Notes: generated from the sequence alone by a model not told the origin. Counted from the first letter of the stretch, positions 12,276-24,494 are shown. The stretch: 64,000 nt of DNA from Utricularia gibba (GCA_002189035.1 CM007989.1:2728001-2792000); one strand, 5' to 3'. Numbers and translations: made by a program.

Positions 12276-15047
12276 TCACGTTAAACTACTGAAGCTCTCC
12301 ACGGGCTCTGATTCCTGGAGCAAGGACGCTGCCTGGAAGCAGTCGGCTGCGTCGCTCAGGCGTCCATCTTCCTTGTGAACGCATCCTAAATGGAACCAGG
12401 CCATGTGGTTGGTGGGTTCGATGCGCAGAGCATCCGAGAGAAGGGTTCGAGCCACGGGCAGCATTTTCGGCCCCATGCTCATCAACAGGGCGCCCAGCAG
12501 GATCTTGCTGGGAACGTACTTGGGTTCCAAGAGAAGAGCATTGATGTATGCGGCCATGGCGATCCTGGTCTCTCCTTGCTTTTCAAGCATAACACCTGAG
12601 ATGATAACATAACAAGGATGGAAGGCTGAATCTAACAACGCAAACGCAATGCCTCACATCTTACCATGGGCGTGTAGTATTTCAGGAGAATACTCTTTAA
12701 GTTCTCTAGCTTTATCCAAGCAAACCTCTACATCCTTCCAATGAGAAAGGCTCGAGTATAGTTTGGCAAGTCCGAGCCAAACTTCGTATTCAATGACAGC
12801 TTCATCTTGGTTCTACAGAGAAGAAAATCATCAGCGGGGAGGTAACTTCTTGGAATCAAGTAGAATGCAACAAATGACTGGACACGGCAGTACCTGAGGT
12901 ACTGTTCCAAGAGGGCCATATGATTTTTTTTGGGCTTGCACCAATGCAAGAAGATGACGGTAAGTTTCTATGGCATCTTTGTGTAGTGACTGCGAGCATT
13001 TGAGAATTGCTTTCGTCCTGAGAAGAGGACCTTGATCCCATCTCGATGTTTCATCTAGTGCGGCATCAATAACAACTCCGGACTCTGAAAATCGTTGCTG
13101 GGCAGATAGAATAAGAGCAAGGAGTCTCCAACCCCGGATCACGGATCCTCCAGTTGCATCTAGGTACTGCTTGGCATATCTTAAAGCAGCATCCAGATTA
13201 CGGTGTTCAGCATGTTGAATACCCAACTCAAATACAAGATCTGAATTCTCAACCTCCAGAGCTAAAGCACGATCTAATGCTTTAAGAGCCTCTGATTGAA
13301 GGTTAGACCTCTCAAAATCTGAAGAAGAAATCTTTGCTTGCTTTCGTAAGCAAAGGCCTAGCATATGAAAGCAAACACCTTGTAAGTGCGAATTTGCTCC
13401 ACCTGCATTGGCAACCGCCCTTTGAGCATATTTGACTCCCTCAGCAGCAAGACAAACACTGTCACTGCATATTTTCGCAGCAAGCAGCAAAGACATGATA
13501 TCATTTGGCTCCTCATTCTGGTTAAGAGTCTTTCTCAGCAAATCTAATGCAGAACTATTACGTTCAGATCCACAGAAAGATATTGCCATGATTTTCCACC
13601 GTTCAATACGCGTCAGTTCTCCTGGCATCACCTCTTCAAGTTGCTTTGCTAAAACTGATGTTTGGCCGCATAGAGATAGAGCAAAGGAAAGATGCTCCAG
13701 TACTGACTTATCCCACTTGATCTTACCCAGGTAAGACTTTCTCATGAGAATCATCAGAAGCAAAATTGCCTCTTCAAGATTATTTCTAGGAACATATGAG
13801 CCATCAATCTGCGAGGCTAAACTTGGCGGACCAGCCTCAACCCCACTGTACAACAAAAAAACTGCAAATTCTTTTTGAATCCTTGCACAACACTCATTAT
13901 CAAGATTCCATTGACTAAGTAGACCTCGCCGATAAGCTGCTATTGCTTCAGAATAGCACTTGGCCTGCTTCCATAACTCCGGAAGAAGTTCAACAGCACG
14001 ACTGACAGTTTCTTGAAGCTTATCTTCAACCATCACATCGGGCACACCATCAGAAAATATGTTTTCTACTGCGTCAAGAACACTTTTACATACAACAGCA
14101 GCTTCTGAAAAATTATCAAGAATAATGTTATCCCATCAGAAGACTGTTTGTTATGCCCCCTTAAACACATGCATGAGAAGTTTTTAAAATCAGAAGTGAA
14201 TATTACCATTAAATTTTCCAAGCTTCTGAAGTGATTTCGATTTCAAATATACAGCCTCAAGGAGCAGGCTTGTTGCATACTGTGAAATAGACGATGGTAC
14301 ATCACTACGAGAGCGCCCCTTTTTTGAAGTTGGTTTATCAGATTGAGATTGTTGCATCCGTTGAATGGCTGCTTGAAGATCAATACCTTCAAATACATGG
14401 AGGGCAGCTTCCACATTGCCTCGCTGATATTCTATCCTCCCAAGGAGAGCTCTTGCTTCCTGAAAATAATTTGATATTGTGTCACTTGGCACTTACCTTG
14501 GATCCATTATGAAAAAAAAAAAAAAACAAGTTGTATCGCCAGGTAAAGCATATACACTAGAAATACGACACTAGCCCTCTGTCAGTCAGCATTGTCAAAA
14601 ATTAATGCTTACTTGGTATTGCAAACCCAACCTACCACGAACACTCAATATGATATTAACATATAATACCTAAATACTGGAAGGAACACCCATTAGCAAT
14701 GTCACATGAGAAAAATAGAGTCAACCCACGAACAAACTTGCATTTTTGTCGACAAAGAATAGAACTTTAAGCTCACAATAAAAAACGCAGCAGTTTTTTT
14801 CTCTAAAAATATGTTAAACCTCAGAATTGAGTGATAGCCCTTCCCGCAATGCAGATTCAGCCTCTTGAATATTTCCCCCATTCAGCATCGCCTCAACTTC
14901 GTCGGTTTTTATCCGAGCTCCGTTTGCCACAACCTGACGAATAGAGGGATCATTCTCCCAATCAGACAAACCCGTTGATTCTCTTTCAGACATGTCTGAA
15001 TCCAATCTGCTGCCATGGCAATTCGAGAAAAAACAACATCGAGTCAT
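12276..15047 (-). CDS. NPG1: NO POLLEN GERMINATION 1-type TPR calmodulin-binding protein
   Basis: TPR-repeat protein of the NPG/TTC7-like family. NPG1 binds calmodulin and is needed for pollen germination in Arabidopsis; family members act with a PI4-kinase complex at the plasma membrane. Exons (minus): 15047-14820, 14459-14207, 14104-12894, 12812-12665, 12595-12276. Phases agree and the protein is 719 aa. Hallmarks: EARALLGRIEYQRGNVEAAL after a short acidic head, FEGIDLQAAIQRMQQS, LQETVSRAVELLPELWKQ, SQWNLDNECCARIQKEFAVFL, a run of TPRs through the large exon 3, and a tail with LLSDALRIEPTNHMAWFHLG and ADCFQAASLL. The match to NPG1 is closer than to NPGR1/2. The start is uncertain: ATG at 15047 is the longest option, but an in-frame ATG at 14993 is about as likely given the poorly conserved head. 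Confidence 0.92.
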
Positions 15048-16283
15048 TCCAAACAGCGTCGACCTCGGATCAAGACAATGCGAATGCTGTTAATTACGAA
15101 TCCTATACAGCATGATCCACAAAAGACCCAAACAGAACAAGTAAACGAGGAAATTGACAAACCCAGATTAGGGGGATTCAGAGTTCTCCGATCGTCGGAG
15201 CTGGGGCAATGGGGATCAACCTTGAATAACGGTATCCCGAGTCCAATCCCTTCTTCATCTCAATGGCATCCGCGAATGGTTGATGACAGTTAGCCATTAT
15301 TTTCCCAATGCCACCACATCTGCACATCCAGCTATTCCAACCTTTTTTCCCCCAATAATTAAATTTAAAAACCCTCCTCTTTCATATTTTTCTTTTTTGC
15401 GCCTACTTAATTACTGAAAATGTTATAACATAAAAATTCATAAAATCGAAAGTGTCTTTTCGATTTTGTCGGGTTTTTTGGTTTTATGTTTTTTTCCCTC
15501 CCCTGCTACAGACAACACAAACTGAAGAAACGCCCTTGTAGTAACAGGGCGTGTAATGACAACTTCAGTTGGACGTTGGGTTGAATAAGGTTTGCAAATT
15601 AGAGAAAAAAGGGGCAAATGGGTGGCAAATAAGCACCACAGAAGGTGGGCTGTTAGCTGTACTGGCTGGAGGCATCGACAAGAAAGGACAAAGCTTAGAA
15701 ATGGGAACAGAGAAAGGGTTTGGGATAGGAGTATTCATAGTGTTGAAGCTGGTCCTTACCAGGTGAATCACATCAACAGGACGAGGCAATCATGTACGTA
15801 ACAAGGAGAAGGGAGGTGACCGGCGAATGCCGCAATAGCAATCCAGGAGAGATGAGATCATCACTCATTCAGAACCAACACCGTTCTTCATTGACTGTCA
15901 TTGCTGCAGTCGATAATGGGGAGAAGTCCCAGATCATGAATGAGCAGCGAAGAGAAAGATTCACCTACAGAGGGGGTTGATTACTTTCCTACAGAAACAC
16001 ATTACGGATGCTGTAATACGCAATTGTACAGTCATAAAGTCGATGCATTTATGAGGTCTAACAAAGGGTGCTCTGATCTGACCCCAGAAAGTAGCCAAAA
16101 ATTGGAAAGCACAAACCTTTTCCCTGTGTCTGGATTCACTTTAAGCAGCATCAATTGTGAATCAAAACCATGAAATCCCCGTTATGGTTCCTTGAGAGGT
16201 TAAAAAACTATAAGTGCACGTTTGGTTGGGTAGCAATCAAACGTGCCCTAAGAGACAATACCACAAGCATCTGGTGGGCAGCT
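15048..16283. other. Intergenic / NPG1 5' region, no gene recognised
   Basis: The NPG1 5' UTR and promoter probably occupy the left part. The rest has only short open frames without family resemblance. A 31-bp imperfect hairpin lies at 16216-16246. Confidence 0.6.
16216..16246. repeat. Inverted repeat GCACGTTTG...CAAACGTGC
   Basis: Perfect 9-bp arms flank a 13-base loop. The arm sequence resembles the ends of plant hAT-type miniature elements, but no longer element body or target duplication was seen. It also lies just 3' of the STMP1-like gene and could simply be a transcript hairpin. Confidence 0.55.
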
Positions 16284-16478
16284 CTATTCCTCATCTCCCC
16301 GTTTCTTGGGCTTCCGGTAGTTTTCTTCAAGATGCTTCGCAATCAGCATGCCAGTATTGAAGAGCTTCTGAATGTTGGGAACATCGTAATTCTGGGCTGC
16401 GTAGATTCCGAATGCGGTGCCCAAAAGGAACGAGAAGCCCCTCTTCAGTATTCCCATTTCCGGCAATTTCAGCGACAA
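16284..16478 (-). CDS. Plant STMP1/mitolamban-like mitochondrial microprotein
   Basis: A 64-aa single-exon frame starting at ATG 16478. It carries one hydrophobic segment followed by AAQNYDVPNIQKLFNTG and a basic tail ending KPKKRGDEE. The FLLGTAFGIYAAQNYDVPN stretch strongly resembles vertebrate short transmembrane mitochondrial protein 1 (family motif: FLLG, small residues, Y-x-AQNYD-I/V-PN), an inner-membrane microprotein linked to respiratory complex III. Function in plants is inferred only from this likeness. The frame reads through cleanly and the residue pattern (membrane helix, then amphipathic basic helix) is protein-like. An overlapping longer frame at 16327-16551 in another phase is a shadow. 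Confidence 0.75.
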   Translation of the reverse strand: MSLKLPEMGILKRGFSFLLGTAFGIYAAQNYDVPNIQKLFNTGMLIAKHLEENYRKPKKRGDEE

Positions 16479-17009
16479 ACGAGTTCAAAAAATCGTGGAT
16501 CCGCACCACTTCAGAATTCAAATGAAACCTGCGAGGAAACAAATCGTCCACGTTTTGGACAAATCAAATAAAACAGTAGACGAACGGCGGTCGCCGGAAT
16601 TTCGATCCCAGGACGACGTCGTTTCGAACACCAATTCCTCCAAAGAAACCAATCCGAAACTCTGGTTTGTGAAGCCGCGTCGACTGAGGGTTATGACTTT
16701 TTTGCAGCAAATCCAATTTTGAGTACAAAAAAATAGATTATGAATATAAAAATAAAATAATAAAGAAATAAAATTATTATGTGTAATTAAAGAAAATAAT
16801 ATCGAATCAAATAACGTTTTCTGAAAATAGCTCTTGCCACCTATTGGTCAATTACGCAATATGTACAGTTTAATAAAAGTCATGAGTTGACCGTTCATGA
16901 ATCGCCACCGCCATCGGGCACTAATAAATATCTGTGCGTTGAGGGAGGGAAGACCGTCACCAGAAATCTTCCCATTTCGCCGGAGATCTACTTATCGATT
17001 TACGAAGTA

Positions 17010-18425
17010 ATGCACAAGACACCATCCTCCTCCTATCTCGGCCCCGGCGGCCTCGATCTCTCCAAGTCCTTCTTCACCACGCTCCCTGGCGTAGAACATC
17101 CTTCGCCGACCAAACGCCGCACCAAGATCACCGTCGTCGGTGTTGGAAACGTCGGTATGGCGATTGCTCAGACGATTTTAACTCAGGATCTCGCCGATGA
17201 ACTCGTCCTCGTCGACGCCAACCCGGAGAAGCTCCGCGGCGAGATGCTCGACCTCCAGCACGCCGCTGCGTTCCTCCCACGGACCAAGATCCACGCCTCC
17301 GTCGACTACGACGCCACCGCGCACTCTGATCTTTGTATTATCACCGCAGGAGCGCGGCAGAACCCCGGGGAGAGCAGACTGGATCTCCTCAGCCGAAACG
17401 TCGCGATTTTCAAGAAAATAGTACCGCAGTTGGCGGCGTACTCGCCGGAGACGATTATTCTCGTGGTCTCGAACCCGGTTGACGTGCTCACCTATGCCGC
17501 GTGGAGATTTTCTAGGTTTCCGGCGAATCGGGTAATTGGGTCCGGTACGAATTTGGATTCGTCCAGATTCCGGTTCCTCATTGCTGATCATCTTGATGTG
17601 AATGCCCAAGATGTGCAGGTCGGTATCCTCTGTTCCCTTAATGATACAATTCCTTTTCTAATTCTAGTGGAAATCGAATCTTGACGTTGAATTAAGTGCT
17701 TATCCCTGTTGAGTAATACAGTGATTAGACTGTAATTTCTTATCCTTATGACTACTATTTGGATTGCCTGCAAGAGGCCATTACATGAGTATCCAGCTAC
17801 TTTGTATGCATATGTGTTTTGAGTACTTGTTCCCATTCTGAACCGGAACAATACCAGTTCGAGTTCAATCCAACCTCTCCAGAGGTGGATGTAACCTGCC
17901 ATGATGTCTATGTTCGATCCAGGATTCCCTTTTGAAAGCTGGATGGATTATTTTGTTGGGTGTATACTGCAGGCCTACATCGTGGGGGAGCACGGCGATA
18001 GTTCGGTGGCGCTATGGTCAAGCATCAGTGTGGGCGGAGTCCCGATCCTAAGCTTCTTACAGAGACAGCAGATCGCGTACGAGAAGCAGACCTTGGAGAA
18101 CATACACAGAGAAGTTGTGCAGAGTGCATACGAAGTCATACGCTTGAAGGGGTACACCTCTTGGGCCATAGGCTACTCCGTGGCGAACCTAGCCCGCAGC
18201 CTGCTTCGCGATCAGAGAAGAATCCATCCCGTGTCGGTCCTCGTCAGCGGTGTCCATGGCATCGAGTCCGGGAGTGTGTTCCTTAGCTTGCCTGCTATGC
18301 TCGGACGGGGCGGAGTGCTGGGGATCACCAACGTTAGCCTCTCTGAAGAAGAGACCCAACAGCTTCAAAACTCTGCCAAGACGCTGATGGAGCTGCAAGC
18401 GCAGCTGGACTATTTGATTGGCTGA
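17010..18425 (+). CDS. LDH: L-lactate dehydrogenase, copy 1
   Basis: Cytosolic NAD-dependent L-lactate dehydrogenase, reducing pyruvate to lactate in hypoxia. Exons 17010-17618 and 17973-18425; 353 aa. Features: plant-type N-terminal extension ([15 protein letters not shown]), NAD-binding GVGNVGMA near residue 55, [18 protein letters not shown] with the substrate Arg, [22 protein letters not shown], and the active-site His in [14 protein letters not shown] at the start of exon 2. The ATG at 17010 gives an N-terminus matching copy 2 (MHKxPSS); an open frame extends upstream to 16887 but is not shared. The single intron after DVNAQDVQ is at the same place as in copy 2. It faces copy 2 across two HyPRP genes. 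Confidence 0.96.
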
Positions 18426-18624
18426 GCTTTGAACGAATCTACTGCTATCTTATAAACCACTTTGTCTAATGTGTGTTGTCATTTCGGATTGAAAAAGGAG
18501 ATTTTGTGATTATTATAAAAGATATTCATGAAATATGAATAATAATAACTCGACCCACAAACAAAGACACGAGTGCAAGTGATGAATGAAGCATCGATGA
18601 CCGGAAAGACACCGGAGCACCGAC

Positions 18625-19004
18625 TCAGGCACACTGGAACCCAGACGGAACCTTCTTCCCGCAGTAGTTCAACAGAAGGCTCAAAGAAACAGGCACATTG
18701 AGATGAATCCCCAGTACATTCGCCTTAATGGCGGTGCAGAGGCACGCGGCGGCCTCAAGGTCCACGAGATCCTCGATCAGGGAGCAGCAGGGGTACTTGG
18801 GCGGGGTTCCGATGACCAGGTTCAACAGCCCGTTAAGCACGTCCGCGCACACGCCGAGCTTCAGAGCGTCCCTCGGGCACTTCGCTGTCCGGACGGGGGT
18901 TTGGGGTACTTATGCGGCGGCGGGGGACAAGGGACGGAGGAGGCGGATGCAGCGGCGAAGAGGAGGACGTTGAAGAGCAGAAGCACAGCTGCTTTTGAGG
19001 CCAT
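18625..19004 (-). CDS. DC2.15-type hybrid proline-rich protein (8-Cys LTP-like domain), copy 1, one-base break
   Basis: Secreted cell-wall protein: signal peptide ([21 protein letters not shown]), short Pro-rich spacer ([12 protein letters not shown]), then a hydrophobic eight-cysteine domain with the classic [45 protein letters not shown], and C-terminal [14 protein letters not shown]. As written, the spacer frame stops near 18861 and the domain lies in another frame. Adding one base in the five-base G run (+ strand) at 18895-18899 gives a continuous 126-aa protein of normal size with all eight Cys. No intron, as usual for the family. A TATA box sits about 50 bp upstream. Confidence 0.88.
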
Positions 19005-19055
19005 GGTGCTGCAACAACTGAGGCTGTGGATGCTGAGAGTGAGTCCCATGTGGTG

Positions 19056-19063
19056 TATTTATA
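19056..19063 (-). promoter_or_regulatory. TATA box of HyPRP copy 1
   Basis: CTATAAATA on the minus strand, about 55 bp upstream of the ATG at 19004. Confidence 0.6.
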
Positions 19064-20501
19064 GTTGGGAATGTGATGCATTAAAAAAACGAAAATAAGC
19101 AGTAAACTGGCACTCAACAAGAGAAGACAGGAAGGGGTTAGCCGGGTTAAGCAGCCATGTGAGCATGATTTGAAGGTCTGATGGTGAAGGGAGCATGGAG
19201 AGCATTCAAAAAGATGACACAGTGGATCCCCCCACCGCTGCCCATGAAGGTGACTATTCATGTCCTCTCCCGATTTTTCTAGTCTAGATATGGAATTACA
19301 AAATGTGTGGCCACCAACAAACCTTCACATTTTTTTTTTCAAAATAAATATATATTTTCGCATTTTAATAGAGGGAGACAGCTAGAGAGATTCCTTGTTT
19401 TTTTTCAGAATAAAATAATAATTACAATAGTGACGGATATGTCCCTCCAAATTGTAAGAATTGATATAAATTTTGGTTTTGACAGATATTAAATATTAGT
19501 AGAATTATTTTATATTTTTATAGAATATTATTAAGATATTTATGAAAACTTATCTAAAAAATAATATTATATTTTACTATTATAAGATTAATTAAATCTA
19601 TCTCACAAATGAAATTGTCTTCTATCTTGATTGAATGATTAAATAATCAAATGTTTTCATATCTAATCTTTGAAATTTAATTATCAAATATATGATTAAT
19701 ATATTGTGTAACATAGAATAATATTTTATATCCTATTGAACAAATCATAAATATTTGAATTCAGATTCATCTTACATTACTAGAGAAATGACTATTCAAA
19801 ATAAGAGTTCTAATAAAAGTTATGAACTAAGAGCAACAAGAACACATAAGCTCAAAAAGCAACAACTCTTGTTCATTTTTTTTCCTTTGACATCGTAACT
19901 TTGCCTTCCTTGTTATTCGGGTTCATAATCTCTTAAGCAACTTTTGATTCGTTCGTATTTTTTTCTAATAATTTATCTCAATAAGATTATTTTTCTAATG
20001 ATTGATTCTTACTGTATACATTACATTGTTTCGAATCTCATTTCAAGATTGTCGTATTGAGCCATGAAAGCTGATCGTTGGATTCAACTTGAAATTTCGT
20101 TCATGTCATTTAAAGAGGCTGAACGTGACCGACTTGCAACTTACTTCGACGTGATGATTCTCACTATGTACAACACAATGTTTCAAAGATCATTCAAAGC
20201 CGATCGTCGTTGGAGATGTTGGTTTTCTTCATTCTCCCTATTGATGATATTCATGATGTCATGTGCAGAATCACATTGAATCTGCAAGGCTGAGTGCTTA
20301 GGTAAATCATTGGGTTAGGACATGGCTGTGAGCCAGTTTATTAAAGGGTTAGGTGAGTTATTAGTGTAATTAGAGGATGTCACCCGTGATTTGATTACTT
20401 GGTGCGTCTTTTTGAGTGTCGTGAAGGAAATAGGGCACCACCCTCTCCCAGTTTATTGCAAGTTACACAGAGATGCAGGAAGCAGCAATCAAATGGAAGA
20501 C
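19064..20501. other. Intergenic, AT-rich, no gene recognised
   Basis: About 1.4 kb between the two HyPRP genes; 19300-20000 is very AT-rich. The small frame at 20064-20279 has no recognisable motif and is probably chance. Confidence 0.65.
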
Positions 20502-20935
20502 TCAGAGAGGAGGGCAGACAAAGCCAGGAGGGGATTCAATCCACATGTTGCGAGCACCTGAAGGGCCAAAGGAAGGAATATGTTGAGATTCAGAAGCCTG
20601 AGTCTCAGACTGGTGCACAGGCAAATCGCTGCTTCAAGCTCCAGCAGCCCCTGGATCACCGGGCAGCAGGTGTTGGCCACTGGATCTCCAAGGCCGATGT
20701 GCACCAACCCTCCCAGTACATCCACACACAGCCCCAGTTTCAGAGCGTCTATCGGGCATGTTGCGGCTGCCGGCGGTGGCGGCGAGATGGGAATCACCGG
20801 ACGTGGACTTGGAACACGACGGCGGCGCGTGTTGGGAGTAGGTGTAGAGGTGCAGTTGAGCCGTGAAGCTAAAGCTTGTGGAGTGAAGAACATGCACAGA
20901 AATAGAACGGCAGCAGCCTTGACGATGGCTCCCAT
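20502..20935 (-). CDS. Hybrid proline-rich protein (8-Cys LTP-like domain), copy 2, one-base break near C-terminus
   Basis: Secreted HyPRP: signal peptide (AAAVLFLCMFFTPQALA), Arg/Pro-rich spacer ending ISPPPPAAAT, then the eight-Cys domain (CPIDALKLGLCVDVLGGL, NTCCPVIQGL, LEAAICLCTSLRLRLL, LATCGL). The frame as written runs to 20489 but loses the eighth Cys. Inserting one base at the AA of minus-strand GAATCCCC (20535-20536) gives the canonical ending C-G-x-x-S-P-P-G-F-V-C with stop at 20504-20502. I take that as the true tail. It is about 144 aa and single-exon. It diverges clearly from copy 1, so this is an old paralogue, not an assembly duplicate. Confidence 0.85.
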
Positions 20936-20985
20936 GGTGAGCCAAGCTTGGGATTTCCGTGACGCCGTCTCTTGAAGAAGACTAG

Positions 20986-20993
20986 TATTTATA
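20986..20993 (-). promoter_or_regulatory. TATA box of HyPRP copy 2
   Basis: TATAAATA on the minus strand, about 50 bp upstream of the ATG at 20935. Confidence 0.6.
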
Positions 20994-22320
20994 GGATAAA
21001 TTTGGTTTTTTTATATAACTTAAATTTTACAATTATAATTAAATGTATTTAGAAATATTTTATTTTTAATATTTCATGTAATTATGAGATCTCATCCAAA
21101 ACGAGATTAATCCTATGCTGATTATGAATGAGATAAAATAGATTAAACATAATTACCACACGAACTTTATACGATAAAATTTCAAAATTATAGCATGTTT
21201 AAACTGAAAATCTCAAAATGGGTAACCATTGTTGATTCTTCTAATTCAAAAGAACATAAAATCATTAGTAAATTATAACACAAATGGGAGTTAATTCTTC
21301 AGGGAATGATTTGACAATGAAATAGTGGTAGGTCCTGCGAGGCTCTCCATCCCTGTGTTCGTTGAGAACCCGTGAACAAGAATGGGGTTTAAGTCTTCCT
21401 CCCCACTGTTCCTCCTCATGGAAAGCACAAGTTTCACAGCTTGGCGTCCCTGTAGACGACGTTAGAAGTGACATTAACTTGGAGGTTTTCCCGACATGAA
21501 CGCCACTCCGTGACTCTCAAAACGCTGAGTCACATTGGGTTTTTATCATCTGGCATTAATAAATGGAGTTACGGATGAAAAATAGGATGAACTCTCACAT
21601 TAAATCGTGAAGTAAAAACAGTAACAAAAAATGAAGATTTTGGATTGAAAAAATAAGTGAATGAAGAACAATGTTTATTGCAATAGAGTAGATATAAAGA
21701 TAAACTGTGGACATCAGCTTTTATAAATTCAAAAGTAACAAACTTCAAATGAAAACAGAATCTAATGATACCATGTAATGAGACTAAATTTCAGATATTA
21801 ATAGCCTAACAAACCCAGAAGGCTGATTGAGTTACCCACTTCCAATGGCTGAGTAGTCTTTATTAATTGGTCTTATTTCAGTATTCCAAAATTATCTTCT
21901 AATTTAGCAGAAGTTCGTTCAACACATGAAACACCAGATTGAAAAGTGCAGTGGATAGTTATCAGGATGTAAAAGTTTTTGTTACCATGATCTGTGCAAA
22001 AGGGGGCAGGCATACCCATCTCAGAAAGCATTTCAGAGAAGGGGTGGAGTAGATGAGGATGATTTTCGAGAGTGAAACAGCCAGCTTCTCTGGATCTTCA
22101 ATTTTCATGGCAATGCCTTTTTTTCTTAGAATCAGCGTTTTTGAAATTTAGCACCAAGTGGGACAACAATGGGAGGTTTTTTATTACATCATTCGCCGCT
22201 TATTGGCAGGTAATCACAGACACGGTCTGTGGACAACGCGACACTTTGGAGACACTGAAACACAACACTCTGCGGCTTCTAGTACGAGTTGAACATTAGT
22301 ATCCATCATCCTCCACATAA
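20994..22320. other. Intergenic, no gene recognised
   Basis: Promoter side of HyPRP copy 2 and 3' flank of LDH copy 2. AT-rich with only short random frames. Confidence 0.65.
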
Positions 22321-23480
22321 TCAGTTCTTGACTTTCCCTTCACGATCGAACGACCCTTGCACTTCAAGCAGTGTTTCAGCACACTTTCTAAGCTGCTGGC
22401 TCTCTTCCTCAGAGAGACTGAGGTTGGCGATCCCCAGTACTCCGGACCTTCCAAGCAAAGCCGGCAGGCTGAGAAACACTTGGCCGCCGTCGATCCCGTG
22501 GACGCCCTGGACGAGGACCGAGACGGGATGGATTCGTCTCTGGTCGCGCAGCAGGCTGCGGGCTAGATTCGCTACAGAGTAGCCGATGGCCCAAGAAGTG
22601 TACCCCTTCAAGCTTATGACTTCGTATGCACTCTGAACTACCTCCTTGTGTATGTTCTCCAGGGTTTGCTTCTTGTATGGGATCTGCTGTCTCTCCAAGA
22701 AGCTTAGGATCGGCACCCCACCGACGCTGATGCTTGACCAGAGCGCCACCGAGCTGTCGCCGTGTTCCCCCACGATGTAGGCCTACAAGAAAGATCGCAC
22801 TTCGCTTCAAGTGTTTTTTTTTTAATAATTTTTCAATTAAAATAATATAGAAAAAAAAAAGTGATTCGGACCTGGACATCGTGAGCATTCACATCAAGAT
22901 GATCGGCAATCAGGAATCGGAATCTTGAGGAGTCCAGATTTGTACCCGACCCAATAACCCGGTTCGCGGGAAAGCCGGAAAATTTCCATGCAGCGTAAGT
23001 GAGCACGTTGACGGGGTTGGAGACCACGAGGATGATAGTCTCCGGGGAGTATGTTGCTAAGGGAGGCACAATCTTCTTGAAAAGGGCGATGTTTCTGTGG
23101 AGGAGATCCAGTCTAGTCTCCCCGGGGTTCATGCGGACGCCGGCGGTTATGATACAGAGATCGGAGTTGGCGGTGGCGGCGTAATCGACGGAGGAATGGA
23201 TCTTGGAGTGGGGGAGGAAGGCGGCTGCATGCTGGAGATCGAGCATCTCACCTCGGAGCTTGTCGGAATTAGTGTCTATGAGAACGAGTTCATCAGCGAG
23301 ATGCTGGGTGAGTATAGTTTGGGAAACCGCCATGCCGACGTTTCCGACGCCGACAACGGTGACCTTGGTATTGCCTTTGGTCGGAGGCTGCGGCTTCCCT
23401 CCGGCTAGCGGGGTGAAGAATGACTTGGAGAAGTCGAGGCCACCGGGGCCAAGGAAGCAGGACGACGGAATCTTGTGCAT
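22321..23480 (-). CDS. LDH: L-lactate dehydrogenase, copy 2
   Basis: Second full-length NAD-dependent LDH. Exons (minus) 23480-22872 and 22782-22321; 356 aa. Exon 1 is exactly the same length as in copy 1 (609 bp) and the intron position is identical. [28 protein letters not shown] and the active-site [14 protein letters not shown] are all intact. Differences from copy 1 are spread through the protein, and the last dozen or so residues differ, ending REGKVKN. The intron is only 89 bp. A TATA box lies about 70 bp upstream. Both copies look functional. Confidence 0.96.
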
Positions 23481-23545
23481 TGTAGCAGGATGGAAGAAGG
23501 AACCTCGATGACAATTTTAGTGGAGACTAAAGGCGGCGGATATCC

Positions 23546-23553
23546 TATTTATA
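23546..23553 (-). promoter_or_regulatory. TATA box of LDH copy 2
   Basis: CTATAAATAG on the minus strand about 70 bp upstream of the ATG. Confidence 0.6.
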
Positions 23554-24494
23554 GACGCCGGCGAATACCCAGCCCTCCTTCTCAGGCATCACCAAATCCA
23601 ACCATACAGAAACGAGCTCACTCCATGTCTCGCCATCCTAGTCAAGGGTAACCAACATCGAATCCTGCGCTTTGGATACAGTAACCGCAAGTCATCGACG
23701 GATCCGCACCAAAGAGAGCGATGTCAAACCTCCAGCTAACATGTAGAAAAATGCAATCTACTGCAACAAGTTACATTCATAGAATTCCTGATGTAAGCAT
23801 CGTGGATATCACCCTATTGTGTCACCAAGTTGACTTGATCCCATTCAATTGAAAAGATCATTACAAGCATCTGTTTTGTATTTAAACATACAATTTTATA
23901 TAAAGATTTGAAAATGAAATAATTAAATATATAATTGATTATAAATCACTAATAATTATTTTGATATAATCTTTTCTAATAAGATTTACATTTGTTCCAA
24001 CCCATCATATATTTAATTTTAACATTCTCAACCATGAATGTGGCATTTTACTATGTTATGTCTTCAATCGCATCCAATTTTTGACATCTTAGGCGTTCTC
24101 GGTTGTATCGATTCTGCACCTTCTTTGAGAAAAGAAGCTGTGTGCTTCATGGGTCCATCCTACGATAATACCACCATCGAAGCTTTCGCACAGAAGTTAC
24201 TGCCGAGAGATGGGAATTAAAATGGTACGTATCTATCGTATTCAAAGTCATACCACCAACCTGCCGACGGCGCCGACGAGGCAATGCATGATGCATATGA
24301 TTACAGAATTCTTCCTTGAAATCAACAATTCAATCCAGGGGTTTTGTGCCATAATCCCATCAGAGAGTGAGTCTGCACCAAAGACACCATGGGCTGCACA
24401 CCGTTTCAATTTGAACCAGTTCCCGGTTCTCCTCCTCCCTCGTATAAATTGTGCAGGCACTGGTCATCTCTTCCAGTGAAATCAAGATTGCAAC
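23554..24494. other. Intergenic between divergent LDH copy 2 and PIN5-like
   Basis: Shared upstream region of about 0.9 kb. No gene was recognised. Confidence 0.65.

Noticed and set aside
15569-15801. Overlapping frames at 15565-15801
   Set aside because: Three mutually overlapping frames on both strands, none with a recognised pattern.
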